Positions 7,925 to 16,881 of a stretch of 64,000 bases of DNA are shown in pieces. This DNA comes from Oxalobacteraceae bacterium OTU3CINTB1 (GTDB lineage Bacteria > Pseudomonadota > Gammaproteobacteria > Burkholderiales > Burkholderiaceae_D). The notes below the pieces were generated by a model. That model was given only the letters and a program-made list of their open reading frames with translations, searched no databases and had not been told where the DNA came from. The position numbers were made by a program, and so were the translations under genes. The stretch is taken from assembly GCA_024123955.1 (NCBI GenBank), contig CP099652.1, positions 4,836,001-4,900,000 of the forward strand. The letters are read 5' to 3'. Numbering within the stretch: the stretch's first letter is position 1; each line of letters opens with the position of its first letter.

Positions 7925-10411
7925 TTACAGGGAGCCGCGCAGCATCAGGCCGACGCTGCGCGGTTCGCCGTAGTAGTTACCGCGCGTCAGAGAGCCCAGC
8001 ATCGAATAGTAGCGGCGGTCGAACAGGTTGTTGAGGTTCAGCTGCGCCGTCCATTTATCGTTGATGCGGTAGGCCGCGTTCATGTCCCAGACTGCGCGGC
8101 CGCCCTCGCCCATCGTCACGGCGGTATTGTCCGACGCCGGGAAAGCATAGCCGCTTTGCGCGGAGACCGCGCCGCCCACGGTCACCGCCTTGAACTGGCC
8201 CGGCAAGCGGTAGCTGGTGGACGCGCGCAGCAAATGGTGCGGGGTCTCGGAACTGATGCTGGCGCCTGCGTCATCGCGGCTGGTGACATAGGTGTAGCCG
8301 GCCGATACCTGCCAGCCCGGCGCCAGCTCGCCGCTCGCCTCCAGCTCCACGCCCTTGCTGCGCAGGGTGCTGCCGTTGCGATAGCAATCGCTGGTCGACA
8401 GCGAGCCGGGACACAGGCCCAGGTTGGCCTCGTCGAGCACCGCCAGATCGTCCTTGCGGATCTTGAACACCGCCAGCGACAGGTTCAAACGGCCGTCATA
8501 CAGCTCGCCCTTGATCCCAGCCTCGTAGTTGGCGCCCACGGCGGGCTTCAACGGCGCGCCGTCCGCGCTCAGAAAGGTGCTCTGCACCTGGAAGGTGTCG
8601 GCATAGCTGGTGTACAGCGACCATTGCGCGTTCAAGTCGTACACCAGACCCGCGTATGGCGTGAACTCGTGGTCTTGCTGATAATCGGCCAGCTTGGCGC
8701 CGGTCAGGCGGTTAACCTGCAAATAATCCTGCCAGCTCACGCGCCCGCCCAGCAGCAGGTGCAGTGGTTCCGCCAGTTCAAGCCGCGCGCTGGCGTAGAC
8801 GCCGTAGCGTTGGTCGCGCGTATCGGCATCTACCGTCCATGCCGGACGCGCCGGCTCGGCCACGGCCGCGTGGTTGACGTTGAAGATATTGACCGGAATG
8901 TTGGTCCGGATGTCGGCGGTCTTGTTGTTCTGCTCCTGCTTTGACCAGTTGGCGCCCACCGCCACCTGATGCCGGCCACCCAGCGCGCTAAAACTGCCGG
9001 TCACGCTGGCGTCCACGCCGTAGCTGGACACGTCGAGATTCTTGAAATACAGGTCGTACAGCGTGGCGCCTCGCAGGGTGACGCGGTTGACGGCGCCGCG
9101 CGTGATGCCGACCTTCTGCTCGAAACCGCCGTCGTTGTAGTTGGCGGCCAGGCGTGCCTTCCAGCCGGCCCCGAAGCGGTGTTCGACCTCCGCGAAGACG
9201 TCGTTGAAGGTGGCGTCGTGCTGGTTCCAGTCCTGCGCCATCGACGTCGACCGACGCACATCGAGCGCACCGCCGTCGCTGTAGCGCGATAGCCCGAAGA
9301 CGGTGTACCCGTCGATGGTGTTTTCCTGCCGGCGCGCACCAACGGTCAAGGTGGTGTCGCGTCCCAGATCCGCCTCGATCACGCCATACAGCAAGGGCTC
9401 GCGCGACCGCGTCACATCCTGGAAGGTGTGCTTGTCCTGATACGCCACCACCACCCTGCCGCGCAAGGTGCCATCGGCGCTGAGAGGCGCGCCGGCATCG
9501 ACTTCGGTGCGGTAGTTGTCCCACGAGCCGGCGCTCAGGTTGACGTCGACATGCGCCTCCTTGCGCGGACGCTTGCGCACCAGGTTCACGGCGCCGCTTG
9601 GATCGCCGGCACCGACAATCAGGCCGGCGGCGCCGCGCAGCACCTCCACGCGGTCGTAGATCGCCATATCGGTCGGCATCCACCCGGTGGGATCGAACAC
9701 CGTGCCGGCCACGCCGTCGACCAGGTAGGTGTCCATCGCAAAGCCACGGATGGTGAAGGTGTGAGATCCGAAATTGCGTTGCGAGCGGGTGGCGCCGGTG
9801 GCCTGCGCCATCACCTCGTCCAGGGTCACCAGGTTTTTATCGTCCATGAATTGGCGCGTGATCACGCTGACCGATTGCGGCGTGTCGCGGATCGACTGCT
9901 CCATCTTGCCGATGGTGGTCGCGCGGCCCGTATAGGAGCCGGAATTTTCGGTGGTCGCGCCCTGCGTCTGCGCCACCACGTGCACCATCGGCAGCGCGGC
10001 GGCGTTGTCGACCTGCGCCGCCGAAGGTCCCGACACGGCGATCACGTAGCCGCCGGTGGACTGGCGCGTGGCGGCCAGTCCGGTCCCTTTCAACAGCGCC
10101 GCCAGCCCTGACGAAGGCGTATGGACGCCGCTCAGGCCCGGGCTTTGCATGTCCTGGGTGGCCTGGGTCGAGAACGACAGCATGATGCCGGCCTCGCGGC
10201 CGAAGCGGTTCAAGGTGCCGGCCAACGGGCCGGCCGGGATGGTGAAGTTGCGCAGGCTGTCGGCTTCCTGGGCCTGCGCTGCGGCGGCGATCATGGCCAA
10301 CGGCGCGGCGGCGATCGCGCCGACCGGGAACGCATGCAGCGCGTGGCCGATGGCGCAAGCGATGGCGCGGCGCTTGGTTTTCTCAATTAAAGAGGGTGAA
10401 TTCTGGTGCAT
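7925..10411 (-). CDS. TonB-dependent siderophore receptor with STN signalling domain (FecA/FpvA type)
   Basis: An 828-residue outer-membrane receptor. Signal peptide to about residue 47 (ending MIAAAAQAQA-like), then a Secretin/TonB N-terminal (STN) domain at about 50-125 (LRNFTIPAGPLAGTLNRFGREAGIML), a plug from about 155 (IRDTPQSVSVITRQFMDDKN), and a 22-strand barrel ending RSVGLMLRGSL. The STN domain is the part that contacts FecR in surface-signalling systems, and fecR and an ECF sigma gene lie immediately upstream. It probably imports a ferric siderophore; which one cannot be read. The final residue is Leu rather than the common Phe. Gap to fecR is 84 bases. Confidence 0.93.
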   Translation of the reverse strand: MHQNSPSLIEKTKRRAIACAIGHALHAFPVGAIAAAPLAMIAAAAQAQEADSLRNFTIPAGPLAGTLNRFGREAGIMLSFSTQATQDMQSPGLSGVHTPSSGLAALLKGTGLAATRQSTGGYVIAVSGPSAAQVDNAAALPMVHVVAQTQGATTENSGSYTGRATTIGKMEQSIRDTPQSVSVITRQFMDDKNLVTLDEVMAQATGATRSQRNFGSHTFTIRGFAMDTYLVDGVAGTVFDPTGWMPTDMAIYDRVEVLRGAAGLIVGAGDPSGAVNLVRKRPRKEAHVDVNLSAGSWDNYRTEVDAGAPLSADGTLRGRVVVAYQDKHTFQDVTRSREPLLYGVIEADLGRDTTLTVGARRQENTIDGYTVFGLSRYSDGGALDVRRSTSMAQDWNQHDATFNDVFAEVEHRFGAGWKARLAANYNDGGFEQKVGITRGAVNRVTLRGATLYDLYFKNLDVSSYGVDASVTGSFSALGGRHQVAVGANWSKQEQNNKTADIRTNIPVNIFNVNHAAVAEPARPAWTVDADTRDQRYGVYASARLELAEPLHLLLGGRVSWQDYLQVNRLTGAKLADYQQDHEFTPYAGLVYDLNAQWSLYTSYADTFQVQSTFLSADGAPLKPAVGANYEAGIKGELYDGRLNLSLAVFKIRKDDLAVLDEANLGLCPGSLSTSDCYRNGSTLRSKGVELEASGELAPGWQVSAGYTYVTSRDDAGASISSETPHHLLRASTSYRLPGQFKAVTVGGAVSAQSGYAFPASDNTAVTMGEGGRAVWDMNAAYRINDKWTAQLNLNNLFDRRYYSMLGSLTRGNYYGEPRSVGLMLRGSL

Positions 10412-10495
10412 ATCTGGATTCCTGGGTGGCTAGGATAAAAAGGCTTCTTATCCCCATTGCCCCGCGAGAAACCAAAACAGCTCAACTAATGTGAT

Positions 10496-11467
10496 TTATT
10501 TTTTGAGGCCGACCGTGACCCAGTAGCGGGTGTAGCGCTCAACCTTCACCGGCAGCGTGGTTTGCAGGATGTCGAGCACTTTGTCGCTGTCCGCCAGCGG
10601 GTAGGTTCCGCTGACCGACAGGTGCGCGGCAGATGGCGCGCAGCGCAGATTCCCGGGACGATAGCGGTTCAACGCGGCCAGAAATTCGGGCAGCGGCATG
10701 TCCTGCGCGACCAGCATGCCTTCGATCCAGGCCGTGACGGCATCGTCCACCGCCTGCACGGCGCCGACGGCGGAGCGCGTGAAGCCGGCCTGCCGGCCAG
10801 CGTCCAGCCTGACGGCGGTGACGGCGCCACCGGCCGCCGGGCGGATCTCCACGGCGCCGTCCAACACGGAAACCACGCTACGGCCGTCCAGCCGGCGCAC
10901 CTGGAAGTGGGTTCCGAGCGCGAGCGCCGAGCCTTCTGCCGTGTCGACCGAAAAGGGACGCGCCGCAGCACCCTCGTACACGGGTTCGTGCGCGGTGGTG
11001 ACCAGAATTTCCCCGCGCAGCAGCTGCAGCGTGCGCGCGCTGCCGGTGTAACGAATATTAAGGGCGGTATCGGCGTTCATGCGCACCCGCGTGCCGTCGT
11101 CGAGCATCAGCACCGAGCGCTCGCCGACACGGGTGCGATGGTCGGCCGACCATTCCCGCCATGGCGTCTGCTCCTCCGCCATCCAGGCGGCGGCGCCCAC
11201 GCCCATCAGGAGCGCCAGCGTTTTGAGCGTTTTGCGCCGCTCCGAACGGGCGCCATTCAGGGTGGCGTGCGCGATGTCGGGATTCAGGCTTTGGAGCTTG
11301 TCGCCGAACGCCTCCACGCGCGCCCACGCCCGCGCGTGCGCGGGATCGGCGTCGTGCCACAGGCGCCAGCGCAGGCGCAGGTCATCGTCTGCCGGCTCCG
11401 ATTGCAGCTCCACCAGCCAGTCCACGGCCTGAGCGCGCACTTCGGAGGAAATCGGGGGTGTCGTCAT
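10496..11467 (-). CDS. FecR-family anti-sigma/sigma regulator
   Basis: A 323-residue FecR-type protein that would pass the receptor signal to the ECF sigma factor. It has an N-terminal cytoplasmic DUF4880-like domain (VDWLVELQSEPADDDLRLRWRLWHDADPAHARAW), a short hydrophobic segment near 88-100 (TLALLMGVGAAAWMA), and a periplasmic FecR domain (about 115-215, GERSVLMLDDGTRVRMNADTAL). The start MTTPPIS is one base after the TGA of the sigma gene, so the pair is translationally coupled. A longer in-frame start would overlap the sigma gene. It works with the receptor downstream. Confidence 0.9.
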   Translation of the reverse strand: MTTPPISSEVRAQAVDWLVELQSEPADDDLRLRWRLWHDADPAHARAWARVEAFGDKLQSLNPDIAHATLNGARSERRKTLKTLALLMGVGAAAWMAEEQTPWREWSADHRTRVGERSVLMLDDGTRVRMNADTALNIRYTGSARTLQLLRGEILVTTAHEPVYEGAAARPFSVDTAEGSALALGTHFQVRRLDGRSVVSVLDGAVEIRPAAGGAVTAVRLDAGRQAGFTRSAVGAVQAVDDAVTAWIEGMLVAQDMPLPEFLAALNRYRPGNLRCAPSAAHLSVSGTYPLADSDKVLDILQTTLPVKVERYTRYWVTVGLKK

Positions 11468-11468
11468 G

Positions 11469-11963
11469 TCAGTCGGCGAAACAGCAGTGCAGCATGGCCT
11501 TGGCGATGTGGCGCTTGACGGTGGCCAGCGAGATGCCCAGCCGTTCGGCGATATCGGCCTGCCCCATGCCATCGAGCTGCGACAGCAGAAACGCCTCGCG
11601 CACCAGCGGCGGCAGGCTGTCTAGCAAAGCATCTATTTCAACCAGGGTCTCGAGCATGATCGCGCGGGTCTCGGGCGACATCGCGTGCTGCTCAGGCCAG
11701 GCGGCCAGCGCCCGCTCGTACGCCAGCTCGATGTCCCGGCGCCGGTATAAATTGGCCACCATGCCCTGCGCGATCGTGGTGAGCATCGCGCGCGGCTCGC
11801 GGATCGCCATCTCCCTGGCCAACACCCGCACAAACGTATCCTGCGCGATATCCGCCGCATCCGAAGCATTGCCCAGCCTTTTGCGCAGCCAGCACTCAAG
11901 CCAGCCGTGGTGGGCGTCATAGATCGATTTGACCTGTTCGGAGTGGATGGATGCGGCCAACAT
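11469..11963 (-). CDS. ECF RNA polymerase sigma factor (FecI type)
   Basis: A 164-residue sigma-70 family ECF factor with region 2 (YDAHHGWLECWLRKRLGNASDAADIAQDTFVRVL, about 15-50) and region 4 (about 105-155, LPPLVREAFLLSQLDGMGQADIAERLGISLATVKRHI). It is the head of the run sigma, fecR, receptor, PepSY, DUF3649, and a perfect Fur-like palindrome lies 14 bases upstream of its start, implying iron repression of the signalling pair. It would direct transcription of the receptor gene. Confidence 0.92.
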   Translation of the reverse strand: MLAASIHSEQVKSIYDAHHGWLECWLRKRLGNASDAADIAQDTFVRVLAREMAIREPRAMLTTIAQGMVANLYRRRDIELAYERALAAWPEQHAMSPETRAIMLETLVEIDALLDSLPPLVREAFLLSQLDGMGQADIAERLGISLATVKRHIAKAMLHCCFAD

Positions 11964-11976
11964 TAGACATCATGAA

Positions 11977-11991
11977 TGAGAATTATTCTCA
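11977..11991. promoter_or_regulatory. Fur box upstream of the ECF sigma gene
   Basis: A perfect 7-1-7 inverted repeat, TGAGAAT-T-ATTCTCA, closely matching the core of the Fur consensus, sits just upstream of the sigma start at 11963. The placement is as expected for iron-dependent repression. Confidence 0.8.
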
Positions 11992-12064
11992 ATAATAGCC
12001 TAACTTTCATCCTGCACGCAAGAATACATCGCTGGCGTTGACGGTTTTATGTCGTAAGCTGCGC

Positions 12065-12571
12065 TTACAGCTGGATATCCATCAGTACATCGTCGTACGG
12101 CACGCCGTCGACGATCAGGGCGCAATGCTCGCGTCCATAGACCTTGAAGCCGATCGATTCGTACAACGTGATCGCCGCCGCGTTACCGACAGTGACGGCC
12201 AGGGTGACCTTGGTCACGCCCTCCAGCGTCGAGATGAACTCCATCGCGTGTTCCATCAGCTGGCGGCCCACGCCGGTGCCGCGATAGGCGACATCGACCT
12301 GCATGCCACGGATGTAGGCTTTGTGACGCAGCTTGATCTGCGATTCGCGGCCGACACCGACCATGCCGACCAGGCGGTCGCCGTCGAAGGCGCCGAAACG
12401 GTTGCGGCCAGCCTCGGATTCGAAGTAAGCCTCGGTCACGGGGATCGGCGTATTGCACTCCTCTTCGTAGCTGGAGGTAAAAGCGGTAGGGGTTTCACGA
12501 AGGCCGGAAAGGCGCAATGACTGGAAAGCTGCGGCGTCTGCGGGAGTTAATCGGCGTATGAGGATAGGCAT
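12065..12571 (-). CDS. GNAT-family N-acetyltransferase
   Basis: A 168-residue acetyl-CoA-dependent acyltransferase: MPILIRRLTPADAAAFQSLRL at the start, the acetyl-CoA loop DVAYRGTGVGRQLMEHAM (the R/Q-x-x-G-x-G/A motif) at about 105-122, and a C-terminal beta strand with IGFKVYGREHCAL. Length is normal. An alternative start at 12619 adds 16 residues and has GAGG upstream, whereas the MPIL start lacks a clear ribosome site but matches the usual family start; the true start is therefore open. Substrate unknown. It stands alone between the iron operon and egtB. Confidence 0.85.
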   Translation of the reverse strand: MPILIRRLTPADAAAFQSLRLSGLRETPTAFTSSYEEECNTPIPVTEAYFESEAGRNRFGAFDGDRLVGMVGVGRESQIKLRHKAYIRGMQVDVAYRGTGVGRQLMEHAMEFISTLEGVTKVTLAVTVGNAAAITLYESIGFKVYGREHCALIVDGVPYDDVLMDIQL

Positions 12572-12723
12572 AATAGAGAAAGATAAAAAAGTGGAATCGA
12601 ACGATGCATAAATTATCATTTACCTCACTACCAATAGCAAGCGAATAGGGGCGCACGGATGAAACTTAACCCGCTTATGGTAATTAAGATCGTTCGTATG
12701 ACATTTATGACAGGCTTTATCCC

Positions 12724-13998
12724 TCAGGCTTGCCGCGCCAGCCGGATGCCGGTGAACTGCCAGCGGGCGCCGGCCGGGAAAAAATTGCGGTAGCTGGCGC
12801 GCGCGTGCCCGGCTGGCGTGGCGCACGACGAACCGCGCAACACATACTGGTTCAGCATGAATTTGCCGTTGTATTCACCCAGCGCGCCGGGCGCGGTCTG
12901 GTAGCCCGGATACGGCGAGTAGCTGCTGCTGGTCCACTGCCAGCAATGTCCGAACATCTGCAGCAGTCCTTCATCGGAAACGGCAGCGGCGGCGGCGGCG
13001 GCCGGATGCAGTTCGCCGGTGTCGATCGCCCCCCGCGCTGCGGCGAGTTCCCACTCCGCCTCGGTGGGCAGGCGGGCCCCGGCCCAATGGGCGTAGGCGT
13101 CAGCCTCGAACAGCGAAAGATGCGTCACCGGCAGGTTCGGGTCCAGCGCATGGTCGCCGCGCAGCGTGAATTCCCGCCAGTTGCCGTTGTCGTCCTGCTG
13201 CCAGTAGATCGGGCACTTCAGATTCTGGCTGCGCACCCAATCCCAGCCCTCGGCCAGCCACAGCGCCGCGTTGAAGTAGCCGCCGGCGGCGATGAAAGCC
13301 AGGTACTCGCCATTGGTCACCAGGCGCGACGCGAGCTGGAATGGCGCCACATATTGCTTATGGCGGGGCTGCTCGTTATCAAAGCAAAAGCCCTCGCCGT
13401 CGTAGCCGATCTCGGTCAGGCCGCCGTCGAAGCCCACCCACGACAATTGCGGTGCCACCGGCGCCGCAGGCGCGGGCGCCTCCATATACGCGGGCAGCAA
13501 GGCGCTTTGGGCCAGCAGGTGCTTGACGTCGGTGAGCATCAGTTCCTGGTGCTGCTGCTCGTGCTCCAACCCCAGCGTGATCAGCATCTCGAGCTGACCC
13601 CGTTGCGATGCATCGAGTTCGGACGCCAACAACCGCGCCACGCGCGCGTCGACATCGGCCCGGTAGGCGCGCACCTGCGCCATGGCCGGCCGCGTCAACA
13701 GGCCGCGCTGGGCGCGCGGATGCTTTTCGCCGACGCCGTTGTAATAAGAGTTGAACAGCACCCGGAACGCCGGATGGAAAGGCTGGAAGCCGGCCTCCAT
13801 GCGCTCGAGGATAAAAGTCTCGAAAAACCACGTGGTGTGCGCCAGATGCCACTTGATCGGGCTGGCGTCCGGCATCGATTGCGCGCCGCAATCCTCGTCG
13901 GTCAGTGGCTCGGCCAGCAGCAGCGAGCGCTGACGCACGGTGTCAAAGCGGGCGCCGAGTTGGGCGAACCGTGGCTGCTGCGGCAAACGCATGTCCAT
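12724..13998 (-). CDS. egtB: ergothioneine biosynthesis protein EgtB (hercynine sulfoxide synthase)
   Basis: A 424-residue non-haem iron enzyme joining a sulfur donor to hercynine. The N-terminal DinB-like part carries iron ligands (IKWHLAHTTWFFE, and LEHEQQHQELM with the H-x-x-x-H-x-E pattern). The C-terminal formylglycine-generating/sulfatase-modifying fold begins near residue 190 and ends NQYVLRGSSCATPAGHARASYRNFF...GIRLAR. The start MDMRLPQQ has AGGAAG upstream; a longer in-frame frame overlaps egtD. It follows egtD by 16 bases in the same operon. egtA, egtC and egtE are not nearby, so the sulfur donor and the lyase step are unresolved. Confidence 0.92.
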   Translation of the reverse strand: MDMRLPQQPRFAQLGARFDTVRQRSLLLAEPLTDEDCGAQSMPDASPIKWHLAHTTWFFETFILERMEAGFQPFHPAFRVLFNSYYNGVGEKHPRAQRGLLTRPAMAQVRAYRADVDARVARLLASELDASQRGQLEMLITLGLEHEQQHQELMLTDVKHLLAQSALLPAYMEAPAPAAPVAPQLSWVGFDGGLTEIGYDGEGFCFDNEQPRHKQYVAPFQLASRLVTNGEYLAFIAAGGYFNAALWLAEGWDWVRSQNLKCPIYWQQDDNGNWREFTLRGDHALDPNLPVTHLSLFEADAYAHWAGARLPTEAEWELAAARGAIDTGELHPAAAAAAAVSDEGLLQMFGHCWQWTSSSYSPYPGYQTAPGALGEYNGKFMLNQYVLRGSSCATPAGHARASYRNFFPAGARWQFTGIRLARQA

Positions 13999-14014
13999 AT
14001 CGTGTCTCTTCCTG

Positions 14015-14962
14015 TCAGTCGCGGATGACGCGGGCGTGGATGACGGCGAACCAGCCCGCCGGATCGGTCCAGACGCGGGTGGTGGCGAACCCGGACTGCT
14101 CGAGCAAGCCGACGAAGGACTGCCGCGTGTATTTATAACTGTCTTCGGTGTGTATGCGCTCGCCCTGGGCGAAGCGGCGCTCGCCACCGTGCCAATGCAC
14201 CGTCAACGCGCTGCGCGCCTCCAGGTGCATCTCGATGCGGCTCTCCTCTGGATTGAAGAAAGCGAGGTGCCGCCACTGGCGCACGTCGAAATCGGCGCCG
14301 ATCAAATGATTCACGTGCCGCAGCATGTTCAGGTTGAAGGCCGCCGTGACGCCGATCGCGTCATCGTAGGCCGCGTCCAGCACCGCGCTGTCCTTGATCA
14401 GGTCCACGCCGATCAGCAGGCCGCCGTCGTCGCCCGCGTTGGCGTGCAGCCCGCGCAGGAAAATCTTGGCCTGTTCCGGCGAAAAATTACCGATCGACGA
14501 GCCGGGATAGAAAAACAGGCGGCGCCGATGGCGCACGCTGTCCGGCAACGAGAAGCCGCTGGAAAAATCGAGTCCCAGCGGCGTCATGTCGATGTGCGGG
14601 AAGCGCTGTTGCAAGCGCGAGACCGCATCGAGCAGGAAATCGCGCGAGATATCGACCGGCACATACTGCGCCGGTTGCAGCAGCGGGAACAGGCCGGCCG
14701 CCTTGGCGCAGTTACCGGCGCCCAGATCGATGAGCGAGGTGCCGGTGCCGATATCGCGCGCCATGTCGGCGCCGTGCGCGGCGAAGATGCCGGCCTCGGT
14801 GCGCGTCGGGTAGTACTCCGGCAGCTCGCAAATCGCCTCGAACAGCTTGGAGCCCAGGCCGTCGTACAGGTATTTGGGCGAGGTATTCGCGTCGGGAGCC
14901 AGCAGACCGGCGCTGATTTCGGCGATGACCGCATCGCTGCCGTGAGGGCGGGACATTTGCAT
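14015..14962 (-). CDS. egtD: L-histidine N(alpha)-methyltransferase EgtD
   Basis: A 315-residue SAM-dependent methyltransferase that trimethylates histidine to hercynine, the first step to ergothioneine. Family landmarks are SPKYLYDGLGSKLFEAICELPEYYPTRTE (about 28-56), the SAM loop LIDLGAGNCAKA (about 77-88), and FFYPGSSIGNFSPEQA. Length matches EgtD (about 320). It is the first gene of the egtD-egtB pair. The divergent ABC operon starts 199 bases away. Confidence 0.93.
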   Translation of the reverse strand: MQMSRPHGSDAVIAEISAGLLAPDANTSPKYLYDGLGSKLFEAICELPEYYPTRTEAGIFAAHGADMARDIGTGTSLIDLGAGNCAKAAGLFPLLQPAQYVPVDISRDFLLDAVSRLQQRFPHIDMTPLGLDFSSGFSLPDSVRHRRRLFFYPGSSIGNFSPEQAKIFLRGLHANAGDDGGLLIGVDLIKDSAVLDAAYDDAIGVTAAFNLNMLRHVNHLIGADFDVRQWRHLAFFNPEESRIEMHLEARSALTVHWHGGERRFAQGERIHTEDSYKYTRQSFVGLLEQSGFATTRVWTDPAGWFAVIHARVIRD

Positions 14963-15053
14963 GGTGACTCTGCCTTTAACTGAAGGTGAGTGTCCCGCCA
15001 GTGGTCTCCCCTGCCGTAGACAAACTTTTTGTTATGATAGCTGAATATCCATT

Positions 15054-15092
15054 GTGAAGTGCCGCGCGGCCGATGACCGTGCGGCTTTTCAC
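15054..15092. terminator. strong hairpin in the egtD / ABC-operon intergenic region
   Basis: Arms 15054-15069 (GTGAAGTGCCGCGCGG) and 15077-15092 (CCGTGCGGCTTTTCAC) form a 16-bp stem with two G.U pairs and one mismatch, loop CCGATGA. It lies about 70 bases before the substrate-binding protein gene, with TATGAT as a possible -10 upstream at 15033-15038. It could be a terminator/attenuator in the operon leader or a transcript barrier between divergent units. Confidence 0.45.
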
Positions 15093-15161
15093 TTTCGGCC
15101 GAGTTAACAGCTCATTGAAGTAATAAATAGAAACATAAATTCTTTACATAGGGCACCGACA

Positions 15162-16037
15162 ATGAAATTTTCCCCGATGAACACGCTCAAATCCCTGCTG
15201 GCCGCCGGCCTGCTGCTGGCCGCTGCACATTCCCAGGCGCAATCCGCCGACCGCGTGCTGCGCGTGTCCGCCATCCCCGACGAAGCGCCAACGGAGTTGC
15301 AGCGCAAGTTCAAGCCGCTGGGCGAGTACCTGGAGAAGAAGACCGGCATGAAGGTCGAATTCACTCCGGTCACCGATTACGCGGCGTCGGTCGAAGCGCT
15401 GATCAACAAAAAAGTGGACATGGTCTGGTTCGGCGGCTTCACCTTCGTGCAGGCCAAGGACCGCAGCAAGAACCAGGTCACGCCGCTGGTGCAGCGCGCG
15501 GAGGACGAGAAATTCCGCTCGGTGTTCATCACCACCAATAAGGACATCAACAAGCTGGAAGACCTGAAAGGCCGCACCCTGAGCTTCGGTTCCGAGTCGT
15601 CAACCTCCGGCCACCTGATGCCGCGCTCCTACCTGCTGGCCGCGAAAATCGATCCGGACAGCGATCTGAAACGCATCGCCTTCTCCGGCGCGCATGACGC
15701 CACCGTCGCCGCTGTCGCCGGCGGCAAGGTCGATGCCGGCGCGCTGAATATCTCGGTCTGGGAAAAACTGGTCGCCGAGAAGAAGGTCGATCCAGCCGTG
15801 GTGCGCGTGTTCTACACCACCCCCGGCTACTTCGACTACAACTGGAGCGTGCGCACCGACATGAGCGCGGACCTGAAGAAGAAGATCACCGACGCCTTCC
15901 TGGCCCTCGATCCGAAGAACCCGCAGGACAAGATCATCATGGATCTGCAGCGCGCGTCGAAGTTCATCCCGACCAAGGCCGAGAACTACACCGCGATCGA
16001 AGCCGCCGCCCAAAACGCCGGCCTGCTGAAGAAGTAA
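15162..16037 (+). CDS. PhnD-like ABC transporter substrate-binding protein (phosphonate/oxyanion type)
   Basis: A 291-residue periplasmic protein with signal peptide MKFSPMNTLKSLLAAGLLLAAAHSQAQ. The mature part follows the PhnD/SsuA-like pattern: VLRVSAIPDEAPTELQRKFKPLGEYLEKKTG, MVWFGGFTFVQA, LSFGSESSTSGHLMPRSYL. Related proteins in proteobacteria have been proposed to bind selenate or other oxyanions rather than phosphonate, so the ligand should be left open. First gene of a five-gene plus-strand run with ATPase and two permeases. Its ribosome site is modest (AGGG about 9 bases upstream). Confidence 0.85.
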   Translation: MKFSPMNTLKSLLAAGLLLAAAHSQAQSADRVLRVSAIPDEAPTELQRKFKPLGEYLEKKTGMKVEFTPVTDYAASVEALINKKVDMVWFGGFTFVQAKDRSKNQVTPLVQRAEDEKFRSVFITTNKDINKLEDLKGRTLSFGSESSTSGHLMPRSYLLAAKIDPDSDLKRIAFSGAHDATVAAVAGGKVDAGALNISVWEKLVAEKKVDPAVVRVFYTTPGYFDYNWSVRTDMSADLKKKITDAFLALDPKNPQDKIIMDLQRASKFIPTKAENYTAIEAAAQNAGLLKK

Positions 16038-16053
16038 GGTTTAAAAGTATTCC

Positions 16054-16881
16054 ATGCCGACTTACGAATTGCGGAACCTGACGGTGCGCCACCTCGGCGC
16101 ATCGGCTTCCGCTGCGGCTCCGGCCCTGCAAGCGATCTCACTGACGGTACGACAGGGCGAGCAACTGGCGCTGATCGGCCCTTCGGGCGCCGGCAAGACC
16201 ACGTTGCTGGCGACCCTGGCGTGCGCCCAGCGGCCGGCCGAAGGCGTATTCAAAGCCTTCGGCGCCGATCCGTGGGCGCTGGGCGAAGGCGCGCGACACC
16301 GCCTGCGCGCGCAGTTGTTCCTGGCGCCGCAAACGCCGCCGCTGCCGCCGCGTCAACGCGTGGTGACAGCGGTGCTGGCCGCGCGCCTGCCGCAATGGAG
16401 CGTGTGGCGCGCGCTCGCCTCACTCTTCAAGCCCGCCGACCCGCAAGCCGCGTGGCAGGCGCTGTCGCGCTTCAACCTGGGCGACAAACTGTATTCTCGC
16501 GTCGACCGGCTGTCCGGCGGCGAGCGCCAGCGCTGCGGCCTGGCGCGCCTGCTGCTGTCGCCGGCCAAGGCCCTGCTGGTGGACGAGCCATTGTCCGCGC
16601 TCGATCCGGCGCTGTCCGAACTGACCCTGGCCACCTTGCGCGAGGAAGCCGCCGCGCGCGACGCCACCCTGATTTGCAGCCTGCACCAGGTCGAGCTGGC
16701 GCTGCGCCACTTCCCGCGCATCGTCGCGCTGCGCAACGGCCGCATCGAATTCGACCTGCCGCGCGAGCAGGTCACGCAACAGATGATCGACGCGCTGTAC
16801 CAGGGCGAGCAAACCGCCAGCGCCCCGCCGCCGGACCACGACGCGCTGGCCGTCAAACTGGGCATCGGCGCTTGTCTGTAA
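16054..16881 (+). CDS. PhnC-like ABC transporter ATP-binding protein
   Basis: A 275-residue ATPase that would energise the PhnD/PhnE-type importer. Walker A GPSGAGKTT (about 43-51), signature LSGGERQRCGLARLLL (about 150-165), Walker B KALLVDEPLSALDP, and switch His in CSLHQVEL. Its TAA shares a base with the ATG of the first permease, so the two are translationally coupled. Length is slightly above PhnC (about 250-270). Confidence 0.87.
   Translation: MPTYELRNLTVRHLGASASAAAPALQAISLTVRQGEQLALIGPSGAGKTTLLATLACAQRPAEGVFKAFGADPWALGEGARHRLRAQLFLAPQTPPLPPRQRVVTAVLAARLPQWSVWRALASLFKPADPQAAWQALSRFNLGDKLYSRVDRLSGGERQRCGLARLLLSPAKALLVDEPLSALDPALSELTLATLREEAAARDATLICSLHQVELALRHFPRIVALRNGRIEFDLPREQVTQQMIDALYQGEQTASAPPPDHDALAVKLGIGACL

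Noticed and set aside
6878..8944. Long plus-strand frame over the PepSY and receptor genes.
   Set aside because: Antisense shadow; no domain motif and no ribosome site.
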